From: Avoscillospira_A sp052117125
GTDB taxonomy: Bacteria > Bacillota > Clostridia > Oscillospirales > Oscillospiraceae
Reading direction: 5' to 3'
Length of the DNA: 64,000 bases
Assembly: GCF_052117125.1 (NCBI RefSeq)
Contig: NZ_JBQKJT010000008.1
Location: 62,001 to 126,000, forward strand
Shown here: positions 8,536 to 19,200 of the stretch, in pieces
Layout of the letters: every line of letters starts with the position of its first letter
How positions within the stretch are numbered: position 1 is the first letter of the stretch
Notes under the pieces: generated by a model
Told to the model about the DNA's origin: nothing
What the model saw: the letters and a program-made list of their open reading frames with translations, nothing else
The model's database searches: none
Program-made: the position numbers and the translations under genes

Positions 8536-9659
8536 GCTTTTGCCGCCTCCGTTTCCTGTGCGTTCTGTGCCATCAGCTGCTGCTCGGCCGCACGCACCAT
8601 CATGATATGCTTCCGCTTGTAGAAGAACCGCTCCGCAACGACCAACATCATGATAATGGCCTGAATGATATTGACCAATTCGATGGGGATGTCGGAAGAG
8701 CGGGCCAGAATCGCGGCGCCCTCCTTGATATACGCATAGAAGAACGCGGCGATGGGCACCAGCTTGGGATTATAGGCGGCCATGATGCCGACCATGATGC
8801 CGTCAAATCCCAGGTTTGTATTACTGGCATACTGGAAGCGGGTGTACATACCCAGGACCTCCACCGCGCCGCCGACACCGGCCAGAAAACCGCCGATCAG
8901 CTGTGCCTTCATGATGGTCGCCTTCACGGGCATACCGCAGTATCTGGCAAACTCACTGTTCTGGCCGATAACGCGGATTTCATAGCCGCTCTTGCTGCGG
9001 TACAGATAGAAGTAGCTGAACACAATGACAATGATGGACAGAATCAGGCCAAAATGAATGGGGGTACCGGGGACAATCACCGGCAGAATAGCGGTCTCTG
9101 CAAACTTGTAAGACGCGCTGAAACCGGCGGTGTTGTCACGCATAGCGTGGTTAATCAGGCCGATGGCAATGTACATACACACATAGTTCATCATCAGGGA
9201 GCTGACGATGGGCTTGGAGTTGAAGCGTACATACATATAGGCTGGGACAAAGCAGGCCAGCATACCGAAGATACCGCCCAGCAGGCAGCACAGCGCAATA
9301 TGGGGCACACTGCTGCCGATATCGAAATAAACGGCAACAATGGTAGCGCCCAGAGCACCGACGGTAAAGCCGCCCTCCACAGCCATATTGGTTTGGTTGG
9401 CCGAGAAGATGAAACACACAGCCGCGCCGGTAAACAGCAGCGGAATCATTTTACTGATGGTCTCACCGAAGCGGCGCAGGGTAGTAAAGGGACCGACCAC
9501 AAAGCTGTACATAGCGGTACCCGGGTCGTCGCTGATCATCAGAATCACCATAAAGGCGAAGAGCATGGCAATGACCACCGCCAGCAGCACCCGAATGGTG
9601 TTGAACATCTTTTCAATTTCTTTTGGAGTTCTCAGTTTTTTCGTGGTGGCTTTATGCAC
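8532..9659 (-). CDS. Nucleoside ABC importer permease (NupP-like)
   Basis: This integral membrane permease of 375 aa is a partner of the NupQ-like protein. The segment YEIRVIGQNSEFARYCGMPV is the cytoplasmic coupling loop. The start is the GTG at 9659, which overlaps the stop codon of the ATPase gene; AGGAGG lies 9 bases upstream inside that gene. A longer reading to 9767 would add 36 unconserved residues. GTG starts overlapping the previous stop suggest tight translational coupling of importer subunits. Confidence 0.92.
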   Translation of the reverse strand: MHKATTKKLRTPKEIEKMFNTIRVLLAVVIAMLFAFMVILMISDDPGTAMYSFVVGPFTTLRRFGETISKMIPLLFTGAAVCFIFSANQTNMAVEGGFTVGALGATIVAVYFDIGSSVPHIALCCLLGGIFGMLACFVPAYMYVRFNSKPIVSSLMMNYVCMYIAIGLINHAMRDNTAGFSASYKFAETAILPVIVPGTPIHFGLILSIIVIVFSYFYLYRSKSGYEIRVIGQNSEFARYCGMPVKATIMKAQLIGGFLAGVGGAVEVLGMYTRFQYASNTNLGFDGIMVGIMAAYNPKLVPIAAFFYAYIKEGAAILARSSDIPIELVNIIQAIIMMLVVAERFFYKRKHIMMVRAAEQQLMAQNAQETEAAKA

Positions 9660-11217
9660 GGTACATCGCCTCCTGGATTTCCTCGTCAGACATGTGCTTG
9701 ACACCCAGCATATACTCACCGAGCTCGTCCTCGCTGACGGATTTTGCGTTTTCAAAGTATGCCGCAATGCGGCCGTTGTGCATGACCATCAGGCTGTCGC
9801 TGACCTCCAGCACCTCATTGAGGTCGGCGCTGATGAGCAGCACGCCCGCTCCTTCCGTCCGCAGCCGCACCAGCCGTCTGCGAATAAAATCGCTGGCACC
9901 GATATCGATGCCGCGGGTGGGCTGATTGGCCACGATCAGAGAGGCATTGGCCGTAAATTCACGGGCCGTCACAACCTTCTGCATATTGCCGCCGGACAGC
10001 ATCCGAATGGGCTGATCCCGTCCGTCGCACTTCACCTTGTACTCTTTAATCAGTTCATCCGACAGCGTGTAGATCTTCTTAAAGTCCAACAGGTGGTGCT
10101 TTTGAAATTCCGGCTTATAATACCGGTCTGCAATGATATTATCGGAGATGCTGCCGTCGCCAACGATACCGTACGTCATGCGGTCCTCGGAAATGTGGGC
10201 AACGCCGCTTTCCCGCAGTTCCCGCACTGTGCAATCCCGCACATTTTTCGGCGGATGGCACACATACGCCTCTCCCACAAAGTTGCGGTCCAGACCGGTG
10301 ATAATCTCGCTGATTTCCTTCTGTCCATTGCCTTCCACACCGGCCACGCCCAAAATCTCGCCGCGGCGAACGCGGAATGAAACATCGTCCAAAATCTTTT
10401 TATCCTGATTCAGGTATTTTGTGATGCCTCGGACGTCCAGAACCACCTCTTGCACGTGCTTGGGTTCCTTTTCAATTTCCAAAATGACGTCACGGCCCAC
10501 CATCATCCGGGAGATATCGGCCTCACTGGCCTCACAGATATTCCGGACGCAGATGGATTTGCCCGCCCGCATGACGGTGACCCGGTCACACAGCTCCGTG
10601 ACCTCGTTGAGTTTGTGGGAAATAAAAATGATGGTGTATCCCTGCTGCTTCAAACCTTTCAGTTCGATGAACAGTTCCCTTGTCTCCTGCGGCGTCAGAA
10701 CCGCCGTGGGTTCGTCCAGAATGATGATGCGGGCGCCGCGGATCAGAACCTTCAGAATTTCCACCTTCTGCTTCTGTCCGACGGAGAGACTGGACACCGG
10801 AGCCGTGGGGTCAATGTCAAAATTGTATTTCTTGGCCGTTTCCATGGCCAGTTCCACAGCCTTTTGCCCGTCGTAGAAAAACCGGCCCTTACGGGGCTCC
10901 ATTCCAATGATCAGGTTTTCGGCCACCGTCAGACTGGGCACCAGCATGAAGTGCTGATAGACCATACCGATTCCCAGTTGAATGGCAACGTTGGGATTGT
11001 CGATCTGAACTTCCTTTCCATGCAGAAGGATGCGGCCATCCTCCGGCTTTTCCACGCCGAACAGAACCTTCATCAGGGTGCTCTTACCAGCGCCATTTTC
11101 GCCGACCAACGCATGAATTTCACCCTCGTCAACGGCCAATGTCACATTTTCATTGGCAATAAAGCCATTTGAGTAAACTTTGCGGATGTTTTCCATCACC
11201 AGTATATTTTTTTCCAT
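9652..11217 (-). CDS. Nucleoside ABC importer ATPase with two ABC domains (NupO-like)
   Basis: This 521-aa protein carries two ABC cassettes in one chain, as in sugar and BMP-type importers. Domain 1 has GENGAGKSTLMKVL, LSVGQ and IIILDEPTAVL. Domain 2 has a degenerate P-loop (GVEGNGQKE, usual for this family), LSGGNMQK and a Walker B-like NQPTRGID. The start is the ATG at 11217, 7 bases after GGAGG. It energises uptake through the two permeases encoded downstream. Confidence 0.94.
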   Translation of the reverse strand: MEKNILVMENIRKVYSNGFIANENVTLAVDEGEIHALVGENGAGKSTLMKVLFGVEKPEDGRILLHGKEVQIDNPNVAIQLGIGMVYQHFMLVPSLTVAENLIIGMEPRKGRFFYDGQKAVELAMETAKKYNFDIDPTAPVSSLSVGQKQKVEILKVLIRGARIIILDEPTAVLTPQETRELFIELKGLKQQGYTIIFISHKLNEVTELCDRVTVMRAGKSICVRNICEASEADISRMMVGRDVILEIEKEPKHVQEVVLDVRGITKYLNQDKKILDDVSFRVRRGEILGVAGVEGNGQKEISEIITGLDRNFVGEAYVCHPPKNVRDCTVRELRESGVAHISEDRMTYGIVGDGSISDNIIADRYYKPEFQKHHLLDFKKIYTLSDELIKEYKVKCDGRDQPIRMLSGGNMQKVVTAREFTANASLIVANQPTRGIDIGASDFIRRRLVRLRTEGAGVLLISADLNEVLEVSDSLMVMHNGRIAAYFENAKSVSEDELGEYMLGVKHMSDEEIQEAMYRA

Positions 11218-11308
11218 GGATAGCCTCCAAGTGTAGTAATCTGCATGGCGCAACATACGAACGATACCATCGACGGTGCCGCCTTCCGGCATTACGCCGT
11301 TTTATCAG

Positions 11309-11339
11309 AATCGGAGCACCTCCAGAAGGTGCTCCGATT
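11309..11339 (-). terminator. Intra-operon hairpin between bmpA-like and ATPase genes
   Basis: The perfect 13-bp stem AATCGGAGCACCT/AGGTGCTCCGATT has a 5-base loop and only a weak T-rich tail on the minus strand. Such a hairpin commonly stabilises or partly terminates the binding-protein message, giving more binding protein than transporter. That role is inferred from position. Confidence 0.6.
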
Positions 11340-11362
11340 GCCTCAGATGCACTGGGGATTGC

Positions 11363-12526
11363 TTACTGCGCGGACGCGGTGGCCAGCAGCTCCTGCAGGG
11401 TCTCCGTATCCAGACCAATGGCGGAAATGATCTCCAGCTCACCATTGGTGGCCGCAGTCTGAACTTCCTCAATCTTGGCCTTCATCTCGTCGGTAAAGAT
11501 CTTCTGATAGTTGTCGTTGTCCGTGGCCAGACCGACCACGCCTTCCTTCAGGCCCCACTTGACATAGGTGCCCATCTCCAGGCTGCCGTCCAGGGCCATG
11601 CCCAGCAGCTTGCTGACCGTGACGTTGGCCTGCTTGTACATGGAAGTGCAGATGTTGGCAGCCGTGGTGGGATCGGTCTCAATCAGACTGGTATACTGGT
11701 CGCTGTCCACGCCGATGGAGTAGATACCGCTCTCGGCGCAGCCGCTGAGGGTACCCAGACCGGCCACGCCGGCCACAGAGAAAATCACGTCCGCGCCCTG
11801 GTCGGCCTGTGCCGTCGCCAGCTCCATGCCCTTGGCCGTATCCTTGAAGTCGCCGATCCAGGAAACGAGAATGTCAATTTCCTCATCGACCGAGTGGACG
11901 CCCTGAATGTAGCCCACCAGGTAATCCTCCAGGGCGGTATTCTGACCGCCGCCAACAAAGCCCACAATCTTCTCGGGGTTGGCCAGCTCCGCATCACTGG
12001 TGGTCAACAACGCCGCGGCCACACCGGCCAGGTAAGCGCCTTCGTTCTGTGCATGGTCCATGGAGAACACGTTCTCCAGCCCCAGATCGTCCTGCGCATC
12101 ATACAGAATAAACATCTGATCGGGATACTCCTGGGCCACCTGCTGGACCGCTTCCTTCAGGTTGCTGGTACCCGCGATGATGATATCGCAGTCGGGGTCC
12201 TCTGCATACTCCTGCATGGTGGGAACCTGCAGCGTCACATCGCCGCCCAGCTCCACAACCGTGGGATTGAAGCCGTATTGCTCTGCGGCTTCCTGTAAAC
12301 CCTGGTTGGACAGATCGCAGATGGCATGGTCACCCAGGTTGGTATTGAGTACCAGCGTCACGCCGATTTCATTGGCCGGCTTGCCAAATGCCTCGATCAC
12401 CTCTCCACTCCCAGCGCTGTCGGACGTGGCGCCCTGGGAATCGGTCTTGTCCGTGTTCTTTCCGCCGCATGCGGCAAAGGAAATCGTCATGACCAGTGCA
12501 AGAAAAAGCGAAATCAGTTTTTTCAT
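11363..12526 (-). CDS. bmpA: BMP-family nucleoside-binding lipoprotein
   Basis: The signal sequence MKKLISLFLALVMTISFAAC ends at a lipobox cysteine, so the mature protein is membrane-anchored. The body is a type-1 periplasmic binding fold of the BmpA/PnrA family (for example SWIGDFKDTAKGMELA and VAGLGTLSGCAESGIYSIGVD). Family members bind purine and pyrimidine nucleosides. It is followed by the NupO/P/Q-like genes, and AGGAAG lies directly upstream of the start. Confidence 0.93.
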   Translation of the reverse strand: MKKLISLFLALVMTISFAACGGKNTDKTDSQGATSDSAGSGEVIEAFGKPANEIGVTLVLNTNLGDHAICDLSNQGLQEAAEQYGFNPTVVELGGDVTLQVPTMQEYAEDPDCDIIIAGTSNLKEAVQQVAQEYPDQMFILYDAQDDLGLENVFSMDHAQNEGAYLAGVAAALLTTSDAELANPEKIVGFVGGGQNTALEDYLVGYIQGVHSVDEEIDILVSWIGDFKDTAKGMELATAQADQGADVIFSVAGVAGLGTLSGCAESGIYSIGVDSDQYTSLIETDPTTAANICTSMYKQANVTVSKLLGMALDGSLEMGTYVKWGLKEGVVGLATDNDNYQKIFTDEMKAKIEEVQTAATNGELEIISAIGLDTETLQELLATASAQ

Positions 12527-12588
12527 AGTGTTCTTCCTCCATTACTTTCTATAAATTTTTATCCGCGGTGCGGAATAAAAAACAAGGT

Positions 12589-13242
12589 TCAGTTGTGTGC
12601 TGCCGTAACCCCTTTGGCCGCCAGCAAGTGCGAAAAACTCTGTGTTGCCTTTTGCAGAACCGGACCGGTAAATACAATGCCGATCACTGTGCCGACACCC
12701 CACTGGGCGCCCAGCAAAATACCCGTTCCCACTAAAATCACGTCCTGAATGATTTTGGCCGTTCGGACCGGTACATTGTACTTTTCTCTTGCGTATTTGA
12801 CGATACCCTCCAAGGCACCAAAGCCCCGGTTGACCGCCATATACAATCCCAGCCCCACCCCCATCAGGATGGTTCCGCCTACGGCGCAGAGAATTCGGAG
12901 GGATAACGGCAGCTGCGACAGGGCCATTCCCTGCAGCATCGGTGTAAACAGATTCACCCACGGTCCAATGGTAAACACACATAATACTGTACCAATATTG
13001 ATATAGGACCGATTGAGCAGGAACAGCACAACCAGCAAAACCGCGTTGCCCAACGTATTGGCATCACCATACGAAATGTTTAACAGCAGGTGCAGGCCGT
13101 CACAGCATGTGGCCATGGCCGAGGACCCCAAATCCGCCGCGTAAAAAAACGCTGTCCCCAAAGATGATATCATCAATCCCAGCTCGATGATCAAAATATC
13201 CCTTGCAATACATATTATCTTTTTGTTTTGTTTCAATGTCAT
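12589..13242 (-). CDS. YczE/YitT-family membrane protein
   Basis: This 217-aa protein has about five transmembrane segments and conserved glycine-rich loops (FYAADLGSSAMATCCDGLH, YMAVNRGFGALEGI), as in the YczE/YyaS/YitT group. No biochemical function is firmly known for the family. It precedes the importer binding-protein gene by 62 bases on the same strand with no terminator visible, so it probably belongs to the importer transcript and may handle a related metabolite. Confidence 0.75.
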   Translation of the reverse strand: MTLKQNKKIICIARDILIIELGLMISSLGTAFFYAADLGSSAMATCCDGLHLLLNISYGDANTLGNAVLLVVLFLLNRSYINIGTVLCVFTIGPWVNLFTPMLQGMALSQLPLSLRILCAVGGTILMGVGLGLYMAVNRGFGALEGIVKYAREKYNVPVRTAKIIQDVILVGTGILLGAQWGVGTVIGIVFTGPVLQKATQSFSHLLAAKGVTAAHN

Positions 13243-13382
13243 AACCGCCTAAACATTTAATAATTTATTCATACTCACATTCTACATATGGTCATATCAA
13301 CCGTCAATATCGTATTATGCACAAGTGTAATTGTCTATTTTTGTGCAATAAGGGGAATCCCTTGAAAATTTGTCATTTTATA

Positions 13383-13410
13383 TTGTAATATCTTTAGCCC
13401 GTGCTATAAT
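13383..13410 (+). promoter_or_regulatory. Promoter of the udp gene
   Basis: TTGTAA, a 16-base spacer ending in an extended TGC, and TATAAT lie about 76 bases before the udp start. Upstream, TGCACAA (13318) and TTGTGCA (13342) form an inverted repeat in the divergent intergenic region, a possible operator shared with the importer operon. Confidence 0.6.
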
Positions 13411-13486
13411 GGGTGCAATTGGATGATTCTCGCGATTCGCTCCTATGAATCATCATATAATTTATATCGTTTAGGAGTGTTACACC

Positions 13487-14263
13487 ATGGAAACTACGCA
13501 GCACACCATGCACCACATCAAATGCGCTCCCGGTGAAATCGGCCGCTATGTGATTCTGCCCGGCGACCCCGGCCGCGTCGAAAAAATCGCCGCCTATCTG
13601 GACAATCCCCATCATGTCCAGACGTACCGGGAGTACACCACCTGGAACGGCGAACTCGATGGCGAGACCGTCACCGTTATGTCCACCGGCATGGGCGGCC
13701 CCTCCACCGCCATTGGTATTGAGGAGTTGAAGATGTGCGGCGCCAATACGCTGATCCGCGTCGGCACCTGCGGCGGCGTTGATCCGGAACTGATTCCCGG
13801 TACCTTGATCATTCCCACCGGCGCCATCCGGAAAGAGGGTACGGGCCGGGAGTATGCCCCCATTGAGTTCCCCGCCGTACCCAATTTTGAAGTGGTCAGC
13901 GCCTTGAAGGACGCCGCCGCCCGTTTGGGCCACAAAACCGCCATGGGTGTTGTGGAGTGCAAGGACAGTTACTACGGCCAACATGCTCCGGAAACCATGC
14001 CGACGGAAGATGAGCTGCTCTCCAAGTGGAAAGCCTGGAAGCGGGCCGGCGCCATCGGCAGCGAAATGGAGAGCGCCACGCTGTTTGTTGTGGCCAGCGT
14101 CCGCCGGATGCGTGCAGCCACCATTCTTCTGCTGTGCAGAAACCGGGAGCGGGAAAACGCCACCGGCCTGACGGATACAACTTGGGAAACCGGCCCCGCC
14201 ATCGAAACCGCCGTGGAAGCCATCCGCGCCCTGATCCGTGCAGATCGGGAGCAGGCCAAATAA
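13487..14263 (+). CDS. udp: Uridine phosphorylase / nucleoside phosphorylase
   Basis: The protein belongs to the PNP/UDP family. Phosphate-binding residues are in ILPGDPGRVEKIA and STGMGGPSTAIGIEEL, the core contains IRVGTCGGVD, and the nucleoside-binding segment is GSEMESATLF (Glu-Met-Glu contacts the ribose). The length is 258 aa. It splits uridine-type nucleosides with phosphate to base and ribose-1-phosphate, the DeoB substrate. It is divergent from the importer operon. The start has GGAG upstream in TTTAGGAGTG. Confidence 0.93.
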   Translation: METTQHTMHHIKCAPGEIGRYVILPGDPGRVEKIAAYLDNPHHVQTYREYTTWNGELDGETVTVMSTGMGGPSTAIGIEELKMCGANTLIRVGTCGGVDPELIPGTLIIPTGAIRKEGTGREYAPIEFPAVPNFEVVSALKDAAARLGHKTAMGVVECKDSYYGQHAPETMPTEDELLSKWKAWKRAGAIGSEMESATLFVVASVRRMRAATILLLCRNRERENATGLTDTTWETGPAIETAVEAIRALIRADREQAK

Positions 14264-14287
14264 TTTTCCCTGCAAAGGAACAAAACC

Positions 14288-15106
14288 ATGATTTTAAATC
14301 GAGTCAATTTCTTTTCCAAAACGCTGCTGAATCATGTGGATGTGGACATTCTGATTCCCACCTTGCCGGATAATGACTGTCTTCATGCGGAGTATGATGC
14401 CATCTATCAGCCCGGCCGCCGCTGGCCCTGTCTCTATCTGCTCCACGGCGCGTTGGATGACCACAGCTGCTGGCTGCGGCACACCGCCATTGAACGGTTG
14501 GCGGAAGCCGCCGGTATGGCCGTGGTCATGCCTTCGGGACAGAACGGCTTCTATACCAACGCACGGTATGGCCTGGATTATTTTACCTTTGTGACGGAGG
14601 AGCTGCCACAGATGGTGTGCAGCACCTTCCCCATCAGCCGCCGCCGGGAAGATACCTACATTGCAGGCCCCTCCATGGGCGGATACGGCGCCACGAAATG
14701 TGCCCTGCGGTGCCCGCAGCAATACGCGGCCTTTGCCGATTTCTCCGGCGCAGTGGACCCCATTGAGCTGGAACCGAAAATGAAAGCCATGGGATTTGGA
14801 TTTTTCCGATATGATCTGATCTGGGACGGTGTGGAAAACCTGAAAAACACAGAAGACGACGTGTTTTATCTGGCACAGCTGCACAAGGACGCCCCCGTGA
14901 AACCCGATTGCCACATTTACTGCGGCTTGGAAGATACGGCCAACTATGGTATGAACGTGCGTCTGGCCGAAACTTTGCGGAACAACGGCTTCTCTGTCGA
15001 GTTTACCGATGGTCACGGCTTGCATGATTGGGTTTATTGGGATCTGTGCATTGCCGATTTCCTGCAAAAAGTACAGCGTTCCCGCACAGAATCCGTCGAT
15101 GTTTGA
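14288..15106 (+). CDS. Alpha/beta-hydrolase esterase (PF00756 type)
   Basis: This 272-aa esterase resembles S-formylglutathione hydrolase and acetyl-esterases. The nucleophile elbow GPSMGGYGATKCAL has Ser in GxSxG. The oxyanion segment LLHGALDDHSCW, a possible acid at CGLEDTANYGMN and the histidine in DGHGLHDWVYW complete the catalytic set. It follows udp by 24 bases and is probably co-transcribed. No signal peptide is seen, so it is cytoplasmic. The natural substrate is unknown; an acylated sugar or nucleoside would fit the context. Confidence 0.88.
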   Translation: MILNRVNFFSKTLLNHVDVDILIPTLPDNDCLHAEYDAIYQPGRRWPCLYLLHGALDDHSCWLRHTAIERLAEAAGMAVVMPSGQNGFYTNARYGLDYFTFVTEELPQMVCSTFPISRRREDTYIAGPSMGGYGATKCALRCPQQYAAFADFSGAVDPIELEPKMKAMGFGFFRYDLIWDGVENLKNTEDDVFYLAQLHKDAPVKPDCHIYCGLEDTANYGMNVRLAETLRNNGFSVEFTDGHGLHDWVYWDLCIADFLQKVQRSRTESVDV

Positions 15107-15147
15107 TCCATAAACGGCCCAAAACAGACAACAGAATCCTACAGAAT

Positions 15148-15180
15148 ACCCCCGGTACAGGTTTTTCCTGCACCGGGGGT
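15148..15180 (+). terminator. Terminator-like hairpin after the esterase gene
   Basis: ACCCCCGGT-(A)CAGG, a T5 loop and CCTG-CACCGGGGGT form a very stable stem 40 bases after the stop. The T tail is weak. Confidence 0.65.
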
Positions 15181-15237
15181 AGTTTCACGCTGTCTGTTCT
15201 GCGCTCCATACAATATAGATGAAGCGACAAATTATAA

Positions 15238-15273
15238 TGAGGGTAAGCACCTCCAACCGTGTGCTTACCCTCA
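15238..15273. terminator. Second hairpin, possibly bidirectional
   Basis: A perfect 13-bp stem (TGAGGGTAAGCAC/GTGCTTACCCTCA) with a 10-base loop lies between the convergent esterase and GNAT genes. A T-rich stretch follows on the minus strand, so it can end the long operon arriving from the right. Confidence 0.65.
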
Positions 15274-15375
15274 TCTGTTCTGTTCCGCTATATTCCGTTG
15301 GGATGCTCGGTGTCACAGGGCAAACCGCTTCCCATGCGCTCTTATTTCATTACTCTGCATCCTGCAATTATTTTT

Positions 15376-16230
15376 TTATGCCAAATCCAGGCCAAGATAT
15401 CCCGTCTGCGCACACTCTCCGGTCATGCAGCCCATGGGCTGGACTGTTCCACCCAACGACGCTCCCAGAAATGCCGGCATCCGAATCACCATCCGCTGCG
15501 CGGGCAGTTGGGTTAAAAGACCGGCCAAACAGCCCGGCAGGTCCTCCTCCGCTGCCAGCAGTTCATTGAGCAGCAGCGTATCCTCCTCAATATACTGCGC
15601 TGCGGCGCAGCCGGCCACCTTGCCGTCAAACCGGTAGAGCCCGCCGCCGCCCTGGCGGCAGATTTCCTCCTGAAATTCGATGGCCGTATCGTCCCAATCC
15701 AAGTGGTCGGTCCCCACCAACCGGCATTCGCGAATGGTGCGGTATGGTTCCGCCGTAACCGGCACCGGGCAAAGCGCCGGAACGCTTCCCAGCGCGGCGG
15801 ATTCCAGCACAAATTCCCGATCATAAAACGCCGTCCGTGCTCCCATGGTCCGTTGGTAGTAGGCATACAGCTCCGGCGTATCCGGAACCAGGCACAAAAA
15901 ATCCATATCCCGGCCCAATCGGCGCTCCATGGCCCGTTGCAGCAGACGCGATGCCAGTCCCTTCTCCCGGTGCTCCGGCAGTGTGGCCACGCCGTAAACA
16001 TAGCCTCCCGGAATTCTGATACCCGCCGCCGTCTGCAACACCGTGGGAATCACCGTGACCATGGAGACAATTTCCTCTCCCAGCACGGCCAATTCCACTC
16101 TGTCGGGCCGGTAAACCCGTTCCTCATAGCAGCGGAAAAACGGCTCTGTATCGCCGAAGCATGATTGCCAAAGCGGCCGCATTCCGGGTGCATCCGAGGG
16201 TCCGCCGGAGCGAAGCACATAGTTATCCAC
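15376..16230 (-). CDS. GNAT-family acetyltransferase
   Basis: This 284-aa protein has an Eis/GNAT-like layout. The N-terminal half carries the acetyl-CoA pyrophosphate loop VATLPEHREKGLASRLLQ and the following MDFLCLVPDTPELYAYYQR segment. The C-terminal half is a second, less conserved GNAT-like or sterol-carrier-type region. The start is GTG at 16230 after GGGAG and overlaps the upstream gene by 8 bases, making it the last gene of the minus operon starting at 26.0 kb. The substrate is unknown. Confidence 0.82.
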   Translation of the reverse strand: MDNYVLRSGGPSDAPGMRPLWQSCFGDTEPFFRCYEERVYRPDRVELAVLGEEIVSMVTVIPTVLQTAAGIRIPGGYVYGVATLPEHREKGLASRLLQRAMERRLGRDMDFLCLVPDTPELYAYYQRTMGARTAFYDREFVLESAALGSVPALCPVPVTAEPYRTIRECRLVGTDHLDWDDTAIEFQEEICRQGGGGLYRFDGKVAGCAAAQYIEEDTLLLNELLAAEEDLPGCLAGLLTQLPAQRMVIRMPAFLGASLGGTVQPMGCMTGECAQTGYLGLDLA

Positions 16231-19200
16231 GGACGTTCTCCCTTCTGCGGTCCAGTATCACCGACACCACAAAGATCAGCAGCATGACGCCCATGCCCTG
16301 AGCCAGGACCATGACGCCCCGCTCTACGCCCATCATCAGCACAGCAGCAAAAATCATGGGGCCTACGGTCTGGGCGATGCTTTCCACGGCGCTGTTCAGG
16401 CCCATGGCCTTGCCTGCGCCGTACAGTCGGACCTCCGGCAGCGCGCTGAAATAGACGGCCTGCATGGAAAGACCGAAGCTGTCGGCCACGGCCAGCATGG
16501 CAATGATGGCGAAACAGGCGCCCACAGAGGGCCGTATGGCAAACAGCGCAAAGGACCCCACATAGATGGCGCTGGCCAGAATCAGGCTGCCCCGATCTCC
16601 CAAGCGGTGGGAAATGACCCGCGTCAGCGTCGGTCCCAAATAGATGGCAATGACGCCGGAAATCAAAAAGGCGATAGCCACAAACGATGTACTCAGGCCA
16701 TGTTCCTCACCGAAGATGGGGAAGAAATAGCTGAGGAACGAAGCGGAGATCAAATACGGCATCAGCATGAACAGGAAGAAAATCCACACTCTGGGCCGCA
16801 GCAGAAATTGCAGCGTAGAGATTCCCTTTTCCTCCTGTTCCTTCGCTTCTGCCGGGGTGGTCTGCTTATGCAGGCAGACGATGGCCAGCACCAAAGCAGC
16901 CAAAGAAACCGCCACGGCCATATAAAACACATTCCGGTAGCCGAACTGATCGGCAGCCAGGGAACCGACCACGGTGCCGCAGTTCATGCCGGACAGATAG
17001 GCCGCATTATAGCCGGAGAATCCCCGATTGCGCTGCTCCTCCTCGCCGTAGTTGCTGATAAAGGTATTCAGCGCCACCAGCACCAGTCCTTCGCCAATGC
17101 CAAGAACCACGCTTCCGCCGATCAGCACCCACAGATTGGGCGCCAGACCGCACAGGGCCAGACCCGCCATAAACAGGATGCCGCCGGACGCAATGAGGCT
17201 TTTGGTTCCCATACGGTCCACCAGGAAGCCGCCAAACAGGGAAAAAATCGCCGTCATCATAACCTCTGCCGACAGCGGTATGGCCGAGGCAAATTCCTGT
17301 CCCATGCCCATGGAGGCATCCCACAGCTGCACGCCGTACACCGGCAAAAAGGCCGTGGACATATTGCCCGCAAAGAAAATCAGAAACGCGATGGGACGGA
17401 TAATGCCCACATCCCGCAGAATTCCCTGCTTCCGCTCCTGCCGGTTGCGGCGCAGCGCGTCCAGGAACACCGTTGCCTCGGAAAACAGCAGTACGCAGGT
17501 TACCACAATCATCAGCACGGTCAGCAGCGTTTCCCGGATCAGCCGTTGATTGGCCGCGGTAAAGGCATAGAGATCGGTGCCAACTTCCATCAGCGCGACG
17601 ACCTGTCCCGATTCATCAAAAATCGGCGCCAGCGTAAACGCATAGTGGCCTTCTGCACTGGAAAATGCCGAAAACTGCTGCAATTCCCCAGTCTCATAAA
17701 TTTCTGCCTCGTAGGAACCCGCAAAGACGCCGCTCATGGGGTAGAACACATTGTTCAAGCCTTCGTCAGAATAGATGATGCAGACAATGCCGTTGCGCTC
17801 CTGATAGATGGTGCAGTAGGTGCCGTCGTCATTGAGGTCGCTGAGCAGGATTTCCTTCACCGACGCGTCAATGCGCTGATAGGCGGGGCTGTTATAATCC
17901 TCCGGGGAATCGATGCTGCGGATGTCCTCCGGCTGTAAATCCCGTGCCATCAACACCGCCATATTGGTCATCTTACTGGTCCGTTCCCCCAGATACCGTT
18001 GGTTCAAATCGCCAACCAGAACAACGGAGGCCAATGCCGCGCTGAGGACCGCTGCCAGAATCACTGCCATCTGAATGCGCGTTCTCTGGTTCGTCTTGCC
18101 CAGCCAGCCTGCCCGGACCATCTGCACAGCGCCATACAGCAGTAAGGCTGCCAAAATCACCCCTGCGGCAGCCGCCAGCCACCCCTTGATCTGGACAGAC
18201 GGCGCTTTCTCAACCTGGGCGGTGTTCAACAGCACCTGTCCCTGGGCGTCTCTGGCATAGACGCAGTAGTCGTAGACATAATCCTCCGACGCCGTATCAT
18301 ACGTGTATTCACAGTAAATGGCAGACAGCCCCCCCTGGGGCGTTGCGCCAATATAGGAGTAAATGGGCAGCTCATTGAACGCCTCCGGCAGTTCCGCCAG
18401 AGGTTCGCCCCGGCCCACTACCAGCTCCACCGTGCCGTCCGGCAAAATCCGGCAGATTTGCCGCTGTCCAATGTCATTGAAGCAGATGCTGCCGTCGGGC
18501 AGGCAGGCCAGATTGGCGGCAATGCTGAAAAAGTCTTCATTGCCATGGGCGGACGCGTCATAGATGCAGCGATGGTCTCCCGACGGCTCCGCCTGCCAGA
18601 TAGAGCCGTATTTGTCGCTGAAATAGACCTGCTGCGTCTCATCAATGGCGGCGTACATCAAATACCGGTAAGCAGACGGATACGCATAGACCTGCTGTTC
18701 TGTCACCGTTCCCGTATCCACATCGAGGCGGCACAGGGCAAAGCTGTCCTGATCCACCCGCACAAAGGAGAGACCGCCGTCCTGCCAGACCATGCCGTAA
18801 ATCCGGTTGCGGTTTTCTCCGCCGGTGTCCAGATCATGGGGCTGCTCATAGAGATAGTCCACAAAGCCGCCGTGGCTGTTATAGACCGCAATGCGTTCTG
18901 TGGCCACATCCTTGCCGTTGTCGGACAAAAGCCGGTCATGGATATAGAGATTGCCCGCTTCGTCAGCCGCCAGTGTCTGGGCATAGTAAAATCCCTGAGC
19001 CTGCGTGCCGCCGGGAATGGTCCGAATATACTGCCCCTCCTCGTTCAGCACCAGAATACTGGTACTGCCGCCGGCAATAATATACGTTTGATCGCCCGCT
19101 CCATAGAGCATTGCAGTGGGGTCTCCGATGGTCACGGTACGGCTGCGGGGGTCCAGCCGCAGCTCCTTGAGTCCGGTCAGGACCGCCGCCGTACAGAGTA

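Noticed and set aside
8526..9701. 391-codon plus-strand frame opposite the nucleoside permease
   Set aside because: His/Gln-rich shadow of a conserved permease gene in high-GC DNA.
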